Shown: piece by piece, positions 16,554 through 25,337 of the stretch
Layout of the letters: each line of letters begins with the position of its first letter
How positions within the stretch are numbered: the first letter of the stretch is position 1
Source: Halosegnis marinus
Lineage (GTDB): Archaea; Halobacteriota; Halobacteria; Halobacteriales; Haloarculaceae
Direction of reading: 5' to 3'
DNA length: 64,000 bases
NCBI RefSeq assembly: GCF_029338355.1
Contig: NZ_CP119802.1
Span: 2,480,001-2,544,000 of the forward strand
The notes under the pieces: model-generated
Database searches by the model: none
Seen by the model: only the letters and a program-made list of their open reading frames with translations
Told to the model about the DNA's origin: nothing
Translations under genes and position numbers: made by a program

Positions 16554-17678
16554 ATGGGCGTTACTGACACTCTCAGTCGGGGGCGCGAGCGTGTCGGCGT
16601 GCCGGTCGGCACCCTGCTCGTCGGCCTGTTCGCTGCCGTGCTCGCGGTCGACCTCGTCCTGAAGCTCCTGGGCGTCGACGCAGGGATGCTCGGGGGCACG
16701 CTCGGGTTCGAGCGCTTCCTCTCGAATATCTGGACGGGGCTCGTCATCGGAATGGTGCTCGGCCTCGGGGGTATCGGCCTGTCGATGACGTACAGCATTC
16801 TGAACTTCGCGAACTTCGCGCACGGGGACCTCCTCTCCGTCGGCGGGTTCACCGGCTGGGGAGTCGCCTACGTCGTCGCCGGACTCGGCGCCGTCCCGGT
16901 CGGCGAACTCATCCTCGTCCGCGCCGCGGGCGACGCGACGCCCGGGCAGATCGGCGCACACGTGCTGACGACGCCCGGGGCGCTGTTCGCCGGCCTGCTC
17001 GTCGCCGCGCTCGCGACCGGCCTGCTCTCCGTCGGGCTCGACCGCGTCGTGTACAAGCCGATGCGCGACCGCAGCGGTATCGCGCTGCTCATCGCCTCCG
17101 TCGGCGTCGCGCTCGCGCTGCGCTACCTCGTCGTCTTCTTCTACGGGAGCCGCAACCGCGGCGTCACCGCGAGCGTCGAAGGCTCCTCCGTGGACCTCTT
17201 CGGCCTGCTCACCGTCTCGGCCCACCAGCTCGCCGCCGTCCTCGCGGCGGCCGTGCTGATGGCCGCGATGCACTTCCTGCTCCAGCGCACGAAGCTCGGC
17301 ACCGCGATGCGCGCGATGGCCGACAACAAGGACCTCGCGCTCGTCACCGGCATCCCGACCGAGCGCATCGTCACCGCCACGTGGTTCATCGGCGGCGGGA
17401 TGGCCGGGGCCGCCGGCTACCTCACCGTGATGTACCAGGGCGCCATCGCCTTCGACTTCGGCTGGCAGCTGCTCCTCCTGATATTCGCCGCGGTCATCCT
17501 CGGGGGCATCGGCTCCATCTACGGCGCCATCTCCGGCGGGCTCATCATCGGGCTCGTGTTCGCGCTCTCGACGGTGTGGATACCCGCCGACTTCAACGAG
17601 GCGGCGGCCTTCGCCGTGATGATACTCGCGCTGCTGTTCCGCCCGCAGGGGCTGTTCTCGGGGGTGACGACCGCATGA
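16554..17678 (+). CDS. livH: Branched-chain amino acid ABC transporter permease LivH
   Basis: This 374-aa permease has about eight membrane helices. LSMTYSILNFANFAHGDLL is the LivH signature near residues 80-100, and later AMRAMADNKDLALVTGIPTE is the cytoplasmic loop that contacts the ATPase. It is the first gene of livH-M-G-F on the plus strand and overlaps livM as ATGA. By family it imports leucine/isoleucine/valine, but HAAT-type transporters also take urea, amides or other amino acids, so the substrate is open. Confidence 0.9.
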   Translation: MGVTDTLSRGRERVGVPVGTLLVGLFAAVLAVDLVLKLLGVDAGMLGGTLGFERFLSNIWTGLVIGMVLGLGGIGLSMTYSILNFANFAHGDLLSVGGFTGWGVAYVVAGLGAVPVGELILVRAAGDATPGQIGAHVLTTPGALFAGLLVAALATGLLSVGLDRVVYKPMRDRSGIALLIASVGVALALRYLVVFFYGSRNRGVTASVEGSSVDLFGLLTVSAHQLAAVLAAAVLMAAMHFLLQRTKLGTAMRAMADNKDLALVTGIPTERIVTATWFIGGGMAGAAGYLTVMYQGAIAFDFGWQLLLLIFAAVILGGIGSIYGAISGGLIIGLVFALSTVWIPADFNEAAAFAVMILALLFRPQGLFSGVTTA

Positions 17679-19075
17679 CCGAGAGCGCCTCGGCGACCGA
17701 CCGCGTCAGACAGGTCGTCGCCGACCACGACGCCGTGAAGGTCGCCCTGCTGCTGTTGGGGACCTACGTGCTGTTCACGATACTCGTCTGGAACCAGAAC
17801 CCCGACGCGCGGCTCAACGCCATCGCCAACACGCTCCGGCTGGTGACGTTCTTCGCCGCCGTCTACGCGCTGCTCGTGCTCGCGTTGAACCTCCACTGGG
17901 GGTACACCGGGCTGTTCAACATCGGCGTGGCCGGCTTCATGGCCGTCGGCGCGTACACCTACGCCATCGCCACCCGGCCCGTGGACCCGGCCATCTCGAC
18001 CCAGCCCGCGGGGCTCGGCCTCCCGATCCCCGTCGGCGTCGTGCTCGGGATGGCCGTCGCCTCGGTGTTGGGACTGCTGGCCGCGTTGCCGGCCTTGCGG
18101 CTCAGGGCCGACTACTTCGCCATCGTGACGCTCGGCCTCTCCGAAATCGTGCGGCTCTCGCTCCAGTCGAGCGCGCTCGACGGCTTCCTCCGCGAGACGT
18201 TCGGCATCGGGACCGGCGGCGGCGCGGGCATCCGCGTGGACCCCGGTATCGACGAGCCGCTCCGCGCGCTGTTCTATGCCGGCGGGAGCCGCGCCGACGG
18301 CGTGACGCCGCTCGGCGAGGCGGTATTCGGCATCACCGACGACCTCGCCCTGCTCGGCGTCGGCGGCGGTATCCGCCAGTCGGTCGTCATCAACTGGGCG
18401 TACGTCCTCTTCCTCGCCGTCTTCGTGCTCGCCTTCTACTGGGTGCTGTCGCGCATCGGCAAGTCGCCGTTCGGCCGCGTGCTGAAGGCCATCCGCGAGG
18501 ACGAACTCGTCGCCAACGCGCTCGGCAAGAACGTGAACCTCGTGAAGATCAAGGTGTTCATGATCGGCTGTGCGCTGATGGGGCTCGGCGGCATCCTCTG
18601 GCAGGGGAGCCAGGGGTCGTTCTCGCCGACGCCGCAGTTCCTGCCGGTCATCACCTTCTACATCTTCGTGGCGATGATGATCGGCGGCTCCGGCTCGAAC
18701 ACCGGCAGCGTGCTCGGGGCCATCGTCTTCGCCGGGCTGCTGTTCGAGGCGCCGCGACGGTTCGGCGCGTTTGTCCGTCAGCAGTTCTCGGCCGACGCCA
18801 ACCCCGCCACGGTCATCGACGCGGTCGGCGGGCTCCTGTCGGGCAACGTGGACACCTTCGTCGTGTACATCACGGAGACGCGCATCGCCGCGCTCCAGTT
18901 CGTCCTGCTCGGCGTGGTCCTCGTACTCCTGATGCAGCGCCGTCCGGAGGGACTGTTGGGGCACCGTATCGAAGAGGCCGCCGCGGTGGACCTCTCCGTG
19001 CGCCCGGAGCGGACGGGCGGGACGGGCGGGAGCGGCGGCGCGGCCGCCGCCGACGGGGGTGAGACCGATGAGTGA
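17675..19075 (+). CDS. livM: Branched-chain amino acid ABC transporter permease LivM
   Basis: This 466-aa permease has about ten helices. ALNLHWGYTGLFNIGVAGFM is the LivM signature, LRADYFAIVTLGLSEIVRLS follows, and AIREDELVANALGKNV is the ATPase contact loop. It is longer than bacterial LivM because of periplasmic-side loops (about residues 180-225 and 365-400) and an Ala/Gly-rich C-terminal tail. The start is set by the ATGA overlap with livH, and its stop lies inside livG (8-nt overlap). Confidence 0.9.
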   Translation: MTESASATDRVRQVVADHDAVKVALLLLGTYVLFTILVWNQNPDARLNAIANTLRLVTFFAAVYALLVLALNLHWGYTGLFNIGVAGFMAVGAYTYAIATRPVDPAISTQPAGLGLPIPVGVVLGMAVASVLGLLAALPALRLRADYFAIVTLGLSEIVRLSLQSSALDGFLRETFGIGTGGGAGIRVDPGIDEPLRALFYAGGSRADGVTPLGEAVFGITDDLALLGVGGGIRQSVVINWAYVLFLAVFVLAFYWVLSRIGKSPFGRVLKAIREDELVANALGKNVNLVKIKVFMIGCALMGLGGILWQGSQGSFSPTPQFLPVITFYIFVAMMIGGSGSNTGSVLGAIVFAGLLFEAPRRFGAFVRQQFSADANPATVIDAVGGLLSGNVDTFVVYITETRIAALQFVLLGVVLVLLMQRRPEGLLGHRIEEAAAVDLSVRPERTGGTGGSGGAAAADGGETDE

Positions 19076-19934
19076 CGTCGCCCCCGAGGGGACCGACCCC
19101 GACGAACTCCCCGAGACGGACGACTCCGAGACGGAGAAGGCGGCCCAGCAGACCCCGCCGGGGCTCCCGCTCCGGGTGGAGGACGTGGAGAAGCGCTTCG
19201 GCGGCGTGACGGCGCTCGACGGCGCGACGTTCTCCGTCGAGGAGGGCTCCATCACGGGGCTCATCGGGCCGAACGGCGCCGGCAAGTCCACGATGTTCGA
19301 CTGCATCACGGGCGTCCACACGCCCGACGCCGGCTCCATCCGGTTCCACGGCGAGGAGCTCATCGGCAAGGAGCCGTATCAGATCGCACAGGACGGGCTC
19401 GTCCGCACCTTCCAGATCGCACGGGAGCTGGAGGAGATGACCGTCCTGGAGAACCTGATGCTCGCCCCGAAGGGGCAGATCGGCGAGTCGGCGTGGCGCT
19501 CGGTCGCGCCCGTCGCCCGCCGCGGCGTCGTGAAGCAGGAGGAACAGATACGCGAGGACGTCTGGGAGACGCTGGAGTTCTTCGAAATAGACCACCTCGC
19601 GGGCGAGTACGCGGGCAACCTCTCCGGCGGCCAGCGGAAGCTGCTGGAGATGGCGCGCGCGCTGATGACGGACCCGGAGATGGTGCTGCTCGACGAGCCG
19701 CTGGCGGGGGTCAACCCCACGCTGGAGGAGAAGCTCCTCGACCGGGTCCACGACCTGCGCGAACAGGGGTACACGTTCCTGTTCGTCGAACACGACATGG
19801 AGGTAATCATGGAGAACTGCGAACACATCATCGTCATGCACCAGGGGAAGGTGCTCGCCGAGGGCGACGCCGACGAGATAAGCGAGAACGAACAGGTCAT
19901 CGAGGCGTACCTCGGGGAGGACCTCGGCGAATGA
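19068..19934 (+). CDS. livG: Branched-chain amino acid ABC transporter ATP-binding protein LivG
   Basis: This 288-aa ATPase has Walker A GPNGAGKSTMFDCITG (about residue 68), the signature LSGGQRKLLEMARALM, and Walker B MVLLDEPLAGVNP with the H-loop VEHDMEVI. About 30 acidic N-terminal residues precede the domain. ATG 19068 is preferred to a GTG 9 nt earlier. It pairs with LivF in the import complex. Confidence 0.92.
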   Translation: MSDVAPEGTDPDELPETDDSETEKAAQQTPPGLPLRVEDVEKRFGGVTALDGATFSVEEGSITGLIGPNGAGKSTMFDCITGVHTPDAGSIRFHGEELIGKEPYQIAQDGLVRTFQIARELEEMTVLENLMLAPKGQIGESAWRSVAPVARRGVVKQEEQIREDVWETLEFFEIDHLAGEYAGNLSGGQRKLLEMARALMTDPEMVLLDEPLAGVNPTLEEKLLDRVHDLREQGYTFLFVEHDMEVIMENCEHIIVMHQGKVLAEGDADEISENEQVIEAYLGEDLGE

Positions 19935-20719
19935 GCGCCGAGAGCGACCCCGAGCCGGCGGACGACCCGACGGACGAGCCGACCGGCGCGGGCACGACCC
20001 ACACCACGGAAGGGGAGAGCCTCCTCTCCGTGCGCGACCTCGACGCCGGCTACGGCGACCTCCAGATCCTGGAGGGTATCGACCTCGACGTGGACGGCGG
20101 CGAGTACGTCACCGTCGTCGGGCCGAACGGGGCCGGCAAGTCCACCGTCATGAAGTCCGTGTTCGGGCTGACGACGTACATGGGCGGCACCATCGACTTC
20201 GACGGCGAGGAGATACAGACGCTCCCGCCCGAGCGCATCATCCGGCAGGGCATCGGCTACGTCCCGCAGACGGACAACGTGTTCGCGGGGCTGTCCGTGC
20301 GCGAGAACCTGGAGATGGGCGCGTACGTGCTCGACAGCGTCCCCGAGGAGCGCATCGAGGACGTGTACGACCGCTTCCCCATCCTCCGCGAGCGCGAGAC
20401 GCAGAAGGCCGGCACGCTCTCGGGCGGCCAGCGGCAGATGGTCGCGATGGGCCGCGCGCTGATGCTCGACCCCGACCTCCTCCTGCTGGACGAGCCGTCC
20501 GCGGGGCTGGCCCCGGACCTCGTCGAGGAGATGTTCGACCGCATCGACCGCATCAACGAGGCCGGGACGGCCGTGTTGATGGTCGAGCAGAACGCGAAGG
20601 AGGCGCTGCGCCGCTGTGACCGCGGCTACGTCCTCGTGGACGGCAAGAACCGCTACACGGACGCCGGCGACCGCCTGCTCGCGGACGAGCAGGTCCGCCG
20701 CGACTTCCTCGGCGGGTAA
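19931..20719 (+). CDS. livF: Branched-chain amino acid ABC transporter ATP-binding protein LivF
   Basis: This 262-aa ATPase has GPNGAGKSTVMKSVFG (Walker A), LSGGQRQMVAMGRALM (signature), LLLLDEPSAGLAP (Walker B) and VEQNAKEALRRCDRGYVL (H-loop replaced by Gln, as is usual in LivF). The ATGA overlap with livG sets the start. It is the last gene of the operon. The 91-bp gap to the convergent binding-protein gene holds no clear terminator hairpin. Confidence 0.92.
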   Translation: MSAESDPEPADDPTDEPTGAGTTHTTEGESLLSVRDLDAGYGDLQILEGIDLDVDGGEYVTVVGPNGAGKSTVMKSVFGLTTYMGGTIDFDGEEIQTLPPERIIRQGIGYVPQTDNVFAGLSVRENLEMGAYVLDSVPEERIEDVYDRFPILRERETQKAGTLSGGQRQMVAMGRALMLDPDLLLLDEPSAGLAPDLVEEMFDRIDRINEAGTAVLMVEQNAKEALRRCDRGYVLVDGKNRYTDAGDRLLADEQVRRDFLGG

Positions 20720-20810
20720 CCCCCGTCGGTTCTCCCGTTCTCCCCGACGGCGAGCGACGGCGCCGCTGCTCCCGGGTCGGCGCGCGAAAGAAAACCGAAG
20801 GGCGGCCGCC

Positions 20811-22118
20811 TCAGCCGCTGAACTCTATCTGGTCGACCGGCTCGAAGTCGCGGTCCTGCACTTCGAGGATGTCGTAGGTCGCCGCCTGCAGGTCGCCGTT
20901 GTCGTCGAACGACACGGCACCCGAGGCGCCCTGGTAGTTGACGGACTCGCCGTTCATGGCCATCACGGCGCCCTCGGCGAGGTTACCCGGCGTGACCTCC
21001 GTCCCGTCGGGGTTCGCCACGGCGCGGATGTTGTCGCGCACCGCGGTGCCGTCGTTCTCGCCCGCGGCCGCGGCCGCGAGGACGAGCACCGCCATGGCGT
21101 CGTACGCCTGTGCGGAGAACGGGCCGGGCTGGGTGTCGTACTGCTCCTGGAAGGAGTTGTTGAAGAACTCCGCGCCCGGGCCGGCCGTCGCGGGGGCCGT
21201 CCCCGTGACGTTGGCCATGTCGTTGTCGACCTCGTCCGGTAGGTCGTCGTCGATGAGCCCGTCGGGGACGAGGATGTCCGCGTCGTTGTCGCTCGCGTAC
21301 TCGCCGTAGTAGTCGCGGAAGATCTGGATGCCCGATTCGGGGAAGCCGACGACCATCACGACGTCCGGGTTGTCGTTGAGCGCCTCGGCCCACTGCGACG
21401 AGTAGGAGGCCTGTCCGGGCTCGAACGACACCTCGTTGATGACCTGGCCGTCGAGTTCCTCGAAGGCGGCGACGTACGAGTCCTTCAGCGCCTGGCCGTA
21501 CGCGTCGTTGAGGAACAGCGCCGACGACGTGGAGCCGCCGAGGCGGTTCGCCGCGACCTCGGCCATCACCGGCCCCTGGAGCAGGTCCGAGGGGCAGGTG
21601 CGGAAGATGAAGTCGTTGTCGTCGAGGTTCGTGACCGCGGGCGCGGTCGAGGACGGCGACATCCCGACGACCGCGTTGGGGATGTACACCTCCTGTGCGA
21701 CCGCGAGGTTCACGTTCGAGGACGCCGGGCCGACGACGGCCGGGTAGCCCCCGTTGACGAGCGCCTCCGCCCCGGAGATACCCGCCTGCGGGTCGGTCTG
21801 GGTGTCCTCCACCTGGTTGTCGACGGTTACCTCGACGCCGGCGTCGTTGATCTGCGTCCCCGCGAGCAGCGCGCCGTCGCGGATGAGAACGCCGAGCGAG
21901 CCGAGGTCGCCCGTCTCGGGCATCAGCACGCCGACGCGCGCCTCGAAGCCCTCCATGCCGCCGTCGCTGTCGGTGGCCGTCGCGCCGCCGTTTCCGTTAC
22001 CGCCGTCGGTGTCCGTCTCCGTCGCGTCGCCGCCGCTCGAACAGCCGGCGAGGCCGACGGTGATTCCCGCCGCGCCGAGTGCCTTCATGACCTGTCTGCG
22101 GTCGAGTTCTTGTTCCAT
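20811..22118 (-). CDS. Branched-chain amino acid ABC transporter substrate-binding lipoprotein
   Basis: This 435-aa periplasmic-binding-protein type I (LivJ/LivK) homologue starts with a Tat lipoprotein signal, LDRRQVMKALGAAGITVGLA followed by GC: twin Arg, a hydrophobic stretch and a lipobox Cys near residue 27. A Gly/Asp/Thr-rich linker tethers the binding domain (ARVGVLMPETGDLGSLGV onward) outside the membrane. It completes the importer encoded by livHMGF but is read from the opposite strand and its own promoter, convergent with livF, so the receptor level can be set separately. ATG 22118 is used; a GTG 6 nt upstream (22124) is an alternative. Confidence 0.9.
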   Translation of the reverse strand: MEQELDRRQVMKALGAAGITVGLAGCSSGGDATETDTDGGNGNGGATATDSDGGMEGFEARVGVLMPETGDLGSLGVLIRDGALLAGTQINDAGVEVTVDNQVEDTQTDPQAGISGAEALVNGGYPAVVGPASSNVNLAVAQEVYIPNAVVGMSPSSTAPAVTNLDDNDFIFRTCPSDLLQGPVMAEVAANRLGGSTSSALFLNDAYGQALKDSYVAAFEELDGQVINEVSFEPGQASYSSQWAEALNDNPDVVMVVGFPESGIQIFRDYYGEYASDNDADILVPDGLIDDDLPDEVDNDMANVTGTAPATAGPGAEFFNNSFQEQYDTQPGPFSAQAYDAMAVLVLAAAAAGENDGTAVRDNIRAVANPDGTEVTPGNLAEGAVMAMNGESVNYQGASGAVSFDDNGDLQAATYDILEVQDRDFEPVDQIEFSG

Positions 22119-22146
22119 GTTCACGTATGTTAGACAGTCCAGACGT

Positions 22147-22152
22147 TATAAA
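22147..22152 (-). promoter_or_regulatory. TATA box of the substrate-binding protein gene
   Basis: On the minus strand GGTTTATAACG has its TATA core at 22147-22152, 23-34 nt before the GTG 22124/ATG 22118 starts. This predicts a transcript that is leaderless or has about a 6-nt leader. Confidence 0.55.
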
Positions 22153-22175
22153 CCTACCCGCCGGGGCGAGGGTTG

Positions 22176-22934
22176 TCAGCGGAACTCGACGTCCGTGTTG
22201 TCGTGTCGACAGGTCTCGAGCGCGTGCTTCGCGTCCATCCCCGCGCCCTGGGCGTTGCGCGAGCGACCGACGCCGACCTTCAGTTCGACCGAGACCTCGT
22301 CGCGGACGTGGTCGATGGCGTCGCGGTAGTCGGCCTCGTCCATCGCGGGGCAGACCGCGATGACGTTGTCGCCGCCGACGAAGAAGGAGAGCGCGTCGTG
22401 GGCCTCGCGCATGTAGCGCATCAGGCTCGCGTACCCCTGCTCGATGCGGATGAACGAGTCGAACTCGTTCAGCTGGTCCGTGTACTTCCCCGTGGCGTCG
22501 TTCACGTCGAAGTGGGCGATCTGCACGTCGTCATCGGCCCGGTCCTCCTCGGCCAGCGGCGCGCCGCTGAGTATCTCCGTCCGGGCGGCGTCCTGTGCCG
22601 AGCCGGCGTCCTGGAGGTGGGTCGTCGCCCTGCCGAGCGCCGCGGCCGGGGAGGCGTCGGCCTCGACGCCGAGCGAGACCGTGACCGGGTAGCGGTTGCC
22701 GACGGACTCCTGTATCAGCGCGTGGGCGTCGGCGTCCAGCCCGTTCGTCACGGCGATCATGTTGTCGAAACGGGTGAAGAAGACGTACCCCTCTCGGTTG
22801 CCGAACAGCTGTGAGAGGTCGGCGTAGAGGCGCGACTGGAGGGTCTGGAGGTCGACCTCGCGGCGCGGCTCCGGGGTGACGGTCCACGGCCCGTAGTTGT
22901 CTATCTGGATGAGGGTGACCTGCGTGTTCGTCAC
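22176..22934 (-). CDS. gch3: GTP cyclohydrolase III (archaeal, FAPy-forming)
   Basis: This 252-aa enzyme of the archaeal GTP cyclohydrolase IIa/III family (ArfA type) opens the GTP imidazole ring to give a formamidopyrimidine for riboflavin/F420 biosynthesis. TQVTLIQIDNYGPWTVTPEP is the family N terminus. Two cyclase-like halves each have a metal/nucleotide loop: FTRFDNMIAVTNG and FFVGGDNVIAVCP. The GTG start at 22934 overlaps the stop of the upstream Yip1 gene by 4 nt (GTGA), which shows coupled translation. The length is that of the family. Confidence 0.9.
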   Translation of the reverse strand: MTNTQVTLIQIDNYGPWTVTPEPRREVDLQTLQSRLYADLSQLFGNREGYVFFTRFDNMIAVTNGLDADAHALIQESVGNRYPVTVSLGVEADASPAAALGRATTHLQDAGSAQDAARTEILSGAPLAEEDRADDDVQIAHFDVNDATGKYTDQLNEFDSFIRIEQGYASLMRYMREAHDALSFFVGGDNVIAVCPAMDEADYRDAIDHVRDEVSVELKVGVGRSRNAQGAGMDAKHALETCRHDNTDVEFR

Positions 22935-23656
22935 GGTCGCGGTTCGCGGCCGCCGACTAACTGCGTTTCCATGTCGCCCGACGCCGCGGTGCCCGCGCCC
23001 GTCGGGGGCGTCGTGTCCGCGACCTCGATGCCGGTCAGCGTCTCGAAGGCGAACACGCCGCCGAACAGGTAGCCGAAGACGATGACCGCGGGCAGGGCGA
23101 CGGCGACGCCCGCGCGAACGAGCGACGTGTCGTGGACCGTCGCCATCCCGTACCACAACAGCCCGGCGCCCCACAGCGCGAGGCCGAGCCGCCACGCCGC
23201 GACGACCTCGGGGAGCAGGGCCACGTCGGCGAGCGCGGGCGGGACGCCGACGCCGGCGAGCGCCATCGGCGCGGTGGCGTAGCCGATGACCTGGACCGTC
23301 TCGGAGACGCCCGCGCGGTCGCGCACGACGGCGATGAGGATGACGACCTCCAGCGCGGCCACGAGGTGGAGCGCGACGGGGGCGATTATCAGCGCCGCGA
23401 CGAGCAGGCCGACCCCGACCGAGGCCGCCTCGTTGGCGAAGAAGGCCGGCCGCGCGCTCGGGAGGAACGCGAACCGCGTCGCCACGTACACGAGCGCGAC
23501 GCTCACGGCGAAGGTGAGTCCGGGGGCCTGGTCGCCCGGCGCGACGCCGTTCGCGAAGAAGCGGCGCGGCCGGCGGAGTATCTCTATCCACGCCCGCGCC
23601 AGTCCCCGCGGGCCGCGCTCGCGTCCCCCGGTCGGGTTCTCGACCCACGTGGTCAC
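22931..23656 (-). CDS. Yip1 domain membrane protein
   Basis: This 241-aa protein has about five to six hydrophobic helices from residue 45 to 215. RAWIEILRRPRRFFANGVAPGD is typical of the N terminus of Yip1-domain proteins of haloarchaea, and IGYATAPMALAG matches the core YATAP motif. The role in archaea is unknown (membrane traffic in eukaryotes). It overlaps the GTP cyclohydrolase gene by 4 nt, an unexplained but probably operonic link. Confidence 0.8.
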   Translation of the reverse strand: MTTWVENPTGGRERGPRGLARAWIEILRRPRRFFANGVAPGDQAPGLTFAVSVALVYVATRFAFLPSARPAFFANEAASVGVGLLVAALIIAPVALHLVAALEVVILIAVVRDRAGVSETVQVIGYATAPMALAGVGVPPALADVALLPEVVAAWRLGLALWGAGLLWYGMATVHDTSLVRAGVAVALPAVIVFGYLFGGVFAFETLTGIEVADTTPPTGAGTAASGDMETQLVGGREPRP

Positions 23657-23710
23657 GGCGTCGGGTAGGCCCGGCGCGGACTAATCGGTTGCGAACGCCG
23701 GGGCGGTGGG

Positions 23711-24295
23711 TCAGTCCCGGCGGACGACGTGACAGCTCCGACAGCGGGCCTCATAGGACTCCTCCGCGCCGACCATGACGGTCGGGTCGTCGTAGTGGGC
23801 GGGTTCCCCCTCGATGAGCCGCTGGTTCCGGGAGGCGGGTTCGCCGCACTGGGTGCAGATGGCCTGGTACTTGTCGACGTACTCGGCGACGGCCATCAGG
23901 TCCGGGAGCGGGTGGAACGGCTCGCCGCGGAACGTCTGGTCCGTGCCGGAGACGATGACTCGCCGGCCGTCGGCCGCAAGCGCCTCGCACGCGTCGACGA
24001 GCGCCCCCGAGAAGAAGTTCGCCTCGTCGATGGCGACCACGTCCTCCCCGTTGAGGGCGTCGTGCATCGCCGGCTCGGGCTCCTCCTGGTCCACGACCGT
24101 CGCCTCTATCTGCTGGCCGGCGTGGCTCCCGATGGTCGCGGAGCCGAAGCGGTCGTCGAGCGCGGGACTGAACGCGGCGACGGACTGCCCGGCGATCTCC
24201 GCCCGCCGGACCCGGCGGAGCAGCTCCTCGGTCTTGCCGGAGAACATCGAGCCGGTCACGACCTCCACCCACCCGCTGTTCGTGATGGCGTGCAC
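23711..24295 (-). CDS. tdk: Thymidine kinase
   Basis: This 194-aa type II thymidine kinase phosphorylates thymidine with ATP in the salvage pathway. GSMFSGKTEELLRRVRRAEI is the P-loop, AIDEANFF carries the Walker B Asp and catalytic Glu, and the zinc site is CTQCG plus CRSCH near the C terminus. GTG 24295 is chosen because the encoded HAITNSGWVEVVTG is the usual haloarchaeal N terminus. It is divergent from the lipoprotein gene. Confidence 0.92.
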   Translation of the reverse strand: MHAITNSGWVEVVTGSMFSGKTEELLRRVRRAEIAGQSVAAFSPALDDRFGSATIGSHAGQQIEATVVDQEEPEPAMHDALNGEDVVAIDEANFFSGALVDACEALAADGRRVIVSGTDQTFRGEPFHPLPDLMAVAEYVDKYQAICTQCGEPASRNQRLIEGEPAHYDDPTVMVGAEESYEARCRSCHVVRRD

Positions 24296-24380
24296 GGTGG
24301 TGGGGGTACCGTCCGGGGCAAAACGGTTGCGTTCGCGGGCGGCCCGTGGGGTTTTGTTCGCGGAGGGCGAACCCGAACCG

Positions 24381-25337
24381 ATGCCCTCCAGACGCGCGCT
24401 CATCGCGGCCCTGCCGGCCGTCGCGCTCGCCGGCTGTACCGGGACGACGACCACCGACGCGCCGGCCGAGGCGACCGCCACCGCGACCGGGACGGCGACG
24501 GACACTCCGACCGCAACCCCTTCGCTTCCGACGGGGCTCGAACCGACCGCCGACGGCGTCGCCGTCGACCTCGGGGCGATGGCCGCGGGGAGCCTCGCCG
24601 TCGAGGGAACGACCGTCACCTACACCGATCCGGTCGAGACGCGGTGGGTGACCTCGGCGGTGCGCGACGGAACGTCGATAGACGACCCGGCGACGAGCGA
24701 CCGCCTCCGCGCGGCCGGCCCGATACCCCTCGACGGCGTGCCGGCGGCGCGGCTCCTGCCCGTCTTCGACGGGACGCGCTTCGAGTACCGGCTGTACGCG
24801 AACGCGGCCTTCCGCGACCTCGCGGACTGGAGGACGGTGCTGGCCCGGCCGACCGACAGCGGCACCGAGCGCGCCTACGAGGCGGCCACGGCGTTCGAGT
24901 CGGTTCCGGGGACGGACCTCGGCGTGGCGGTCGTCTCGAACGCGGACGCGACGGGCGGGGTCGGGGCGACGGAGCCGCTGCTGCCCGCGGTGACGAACTA
25001 CGGCTACGACGCGCTCACGTCGGGGACGCCCGACGACATCACGGGCCTCCTGTTGAGCCGTCGGGCGGTCTCGACCGGCCCGGACGCGCCGCGGGCGAAC
25101 TTCTCGTTCGAGTACGCCGACGGCTCGGTCACGATAACCCACGAGGGCGGCGAGAACATCGACGCGAAGCGGCTGACCGTGACGGTGGACGGTGCCCCGG
25201 CGGACGCCTCCTTCTCGGGGACCGTCAGCGCGGGCGACTCGGTGACGGTGTCGGGCGTCGGGAGCGGCGACGTGTTAGAACTCGTGTGGCGCGCCGACGG
25301 CGAGTCGGTCGTCGTCGCGCGTTTCGAGGCGCCGTAG
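24381..25337 (+). CDS. Exported lipoprotein of unknown function
   Basis: This 318-aa protein starts MPSRRALIAALPAVALAGC, a short signal with twin Arg and a lipobox ending at Cys19, followed by a Thr/Ala/Asp-rich linker (about residues 20-60) that may be glycosylated. The rest is a beta-rich domain that I do not recognise. The C-terminal 80 residues read like an immunoglobulin-type fold (FSFEYADGSVTITHEGGENI, then VTVDG...GTVSAGDSVTV). Its stop abuts the stop of the convergent FMN reductase gene with no gap. Confidence 0.7.
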   Translation: MPSRRALIAALPAVALAGCTGTTTTDAPAEATATATGTATDTPTATPSLPTGLEPTADGVAVDLGAMAAGSLAVEGTTVTYTDPVETRWVTSAVRDGTSIDDPATSDRLRAAGPIPLDGVPAARLLPVFDGTRFEYRLYANAAFRDLADWRTVLARPTDSGTERAYEAATAFESVPGTDLGVAVVSNADATGGVGATEPLLPAVTNYGYDALTSGTPDDITGLLLSRRAVSTGPDAPRANFSFEYADGSVTITHEGGENIDAKRLTVTVDGAPADASFSGTVSAGDSVTVSGVGSGDVLELVWRADGESVVVARFEAP

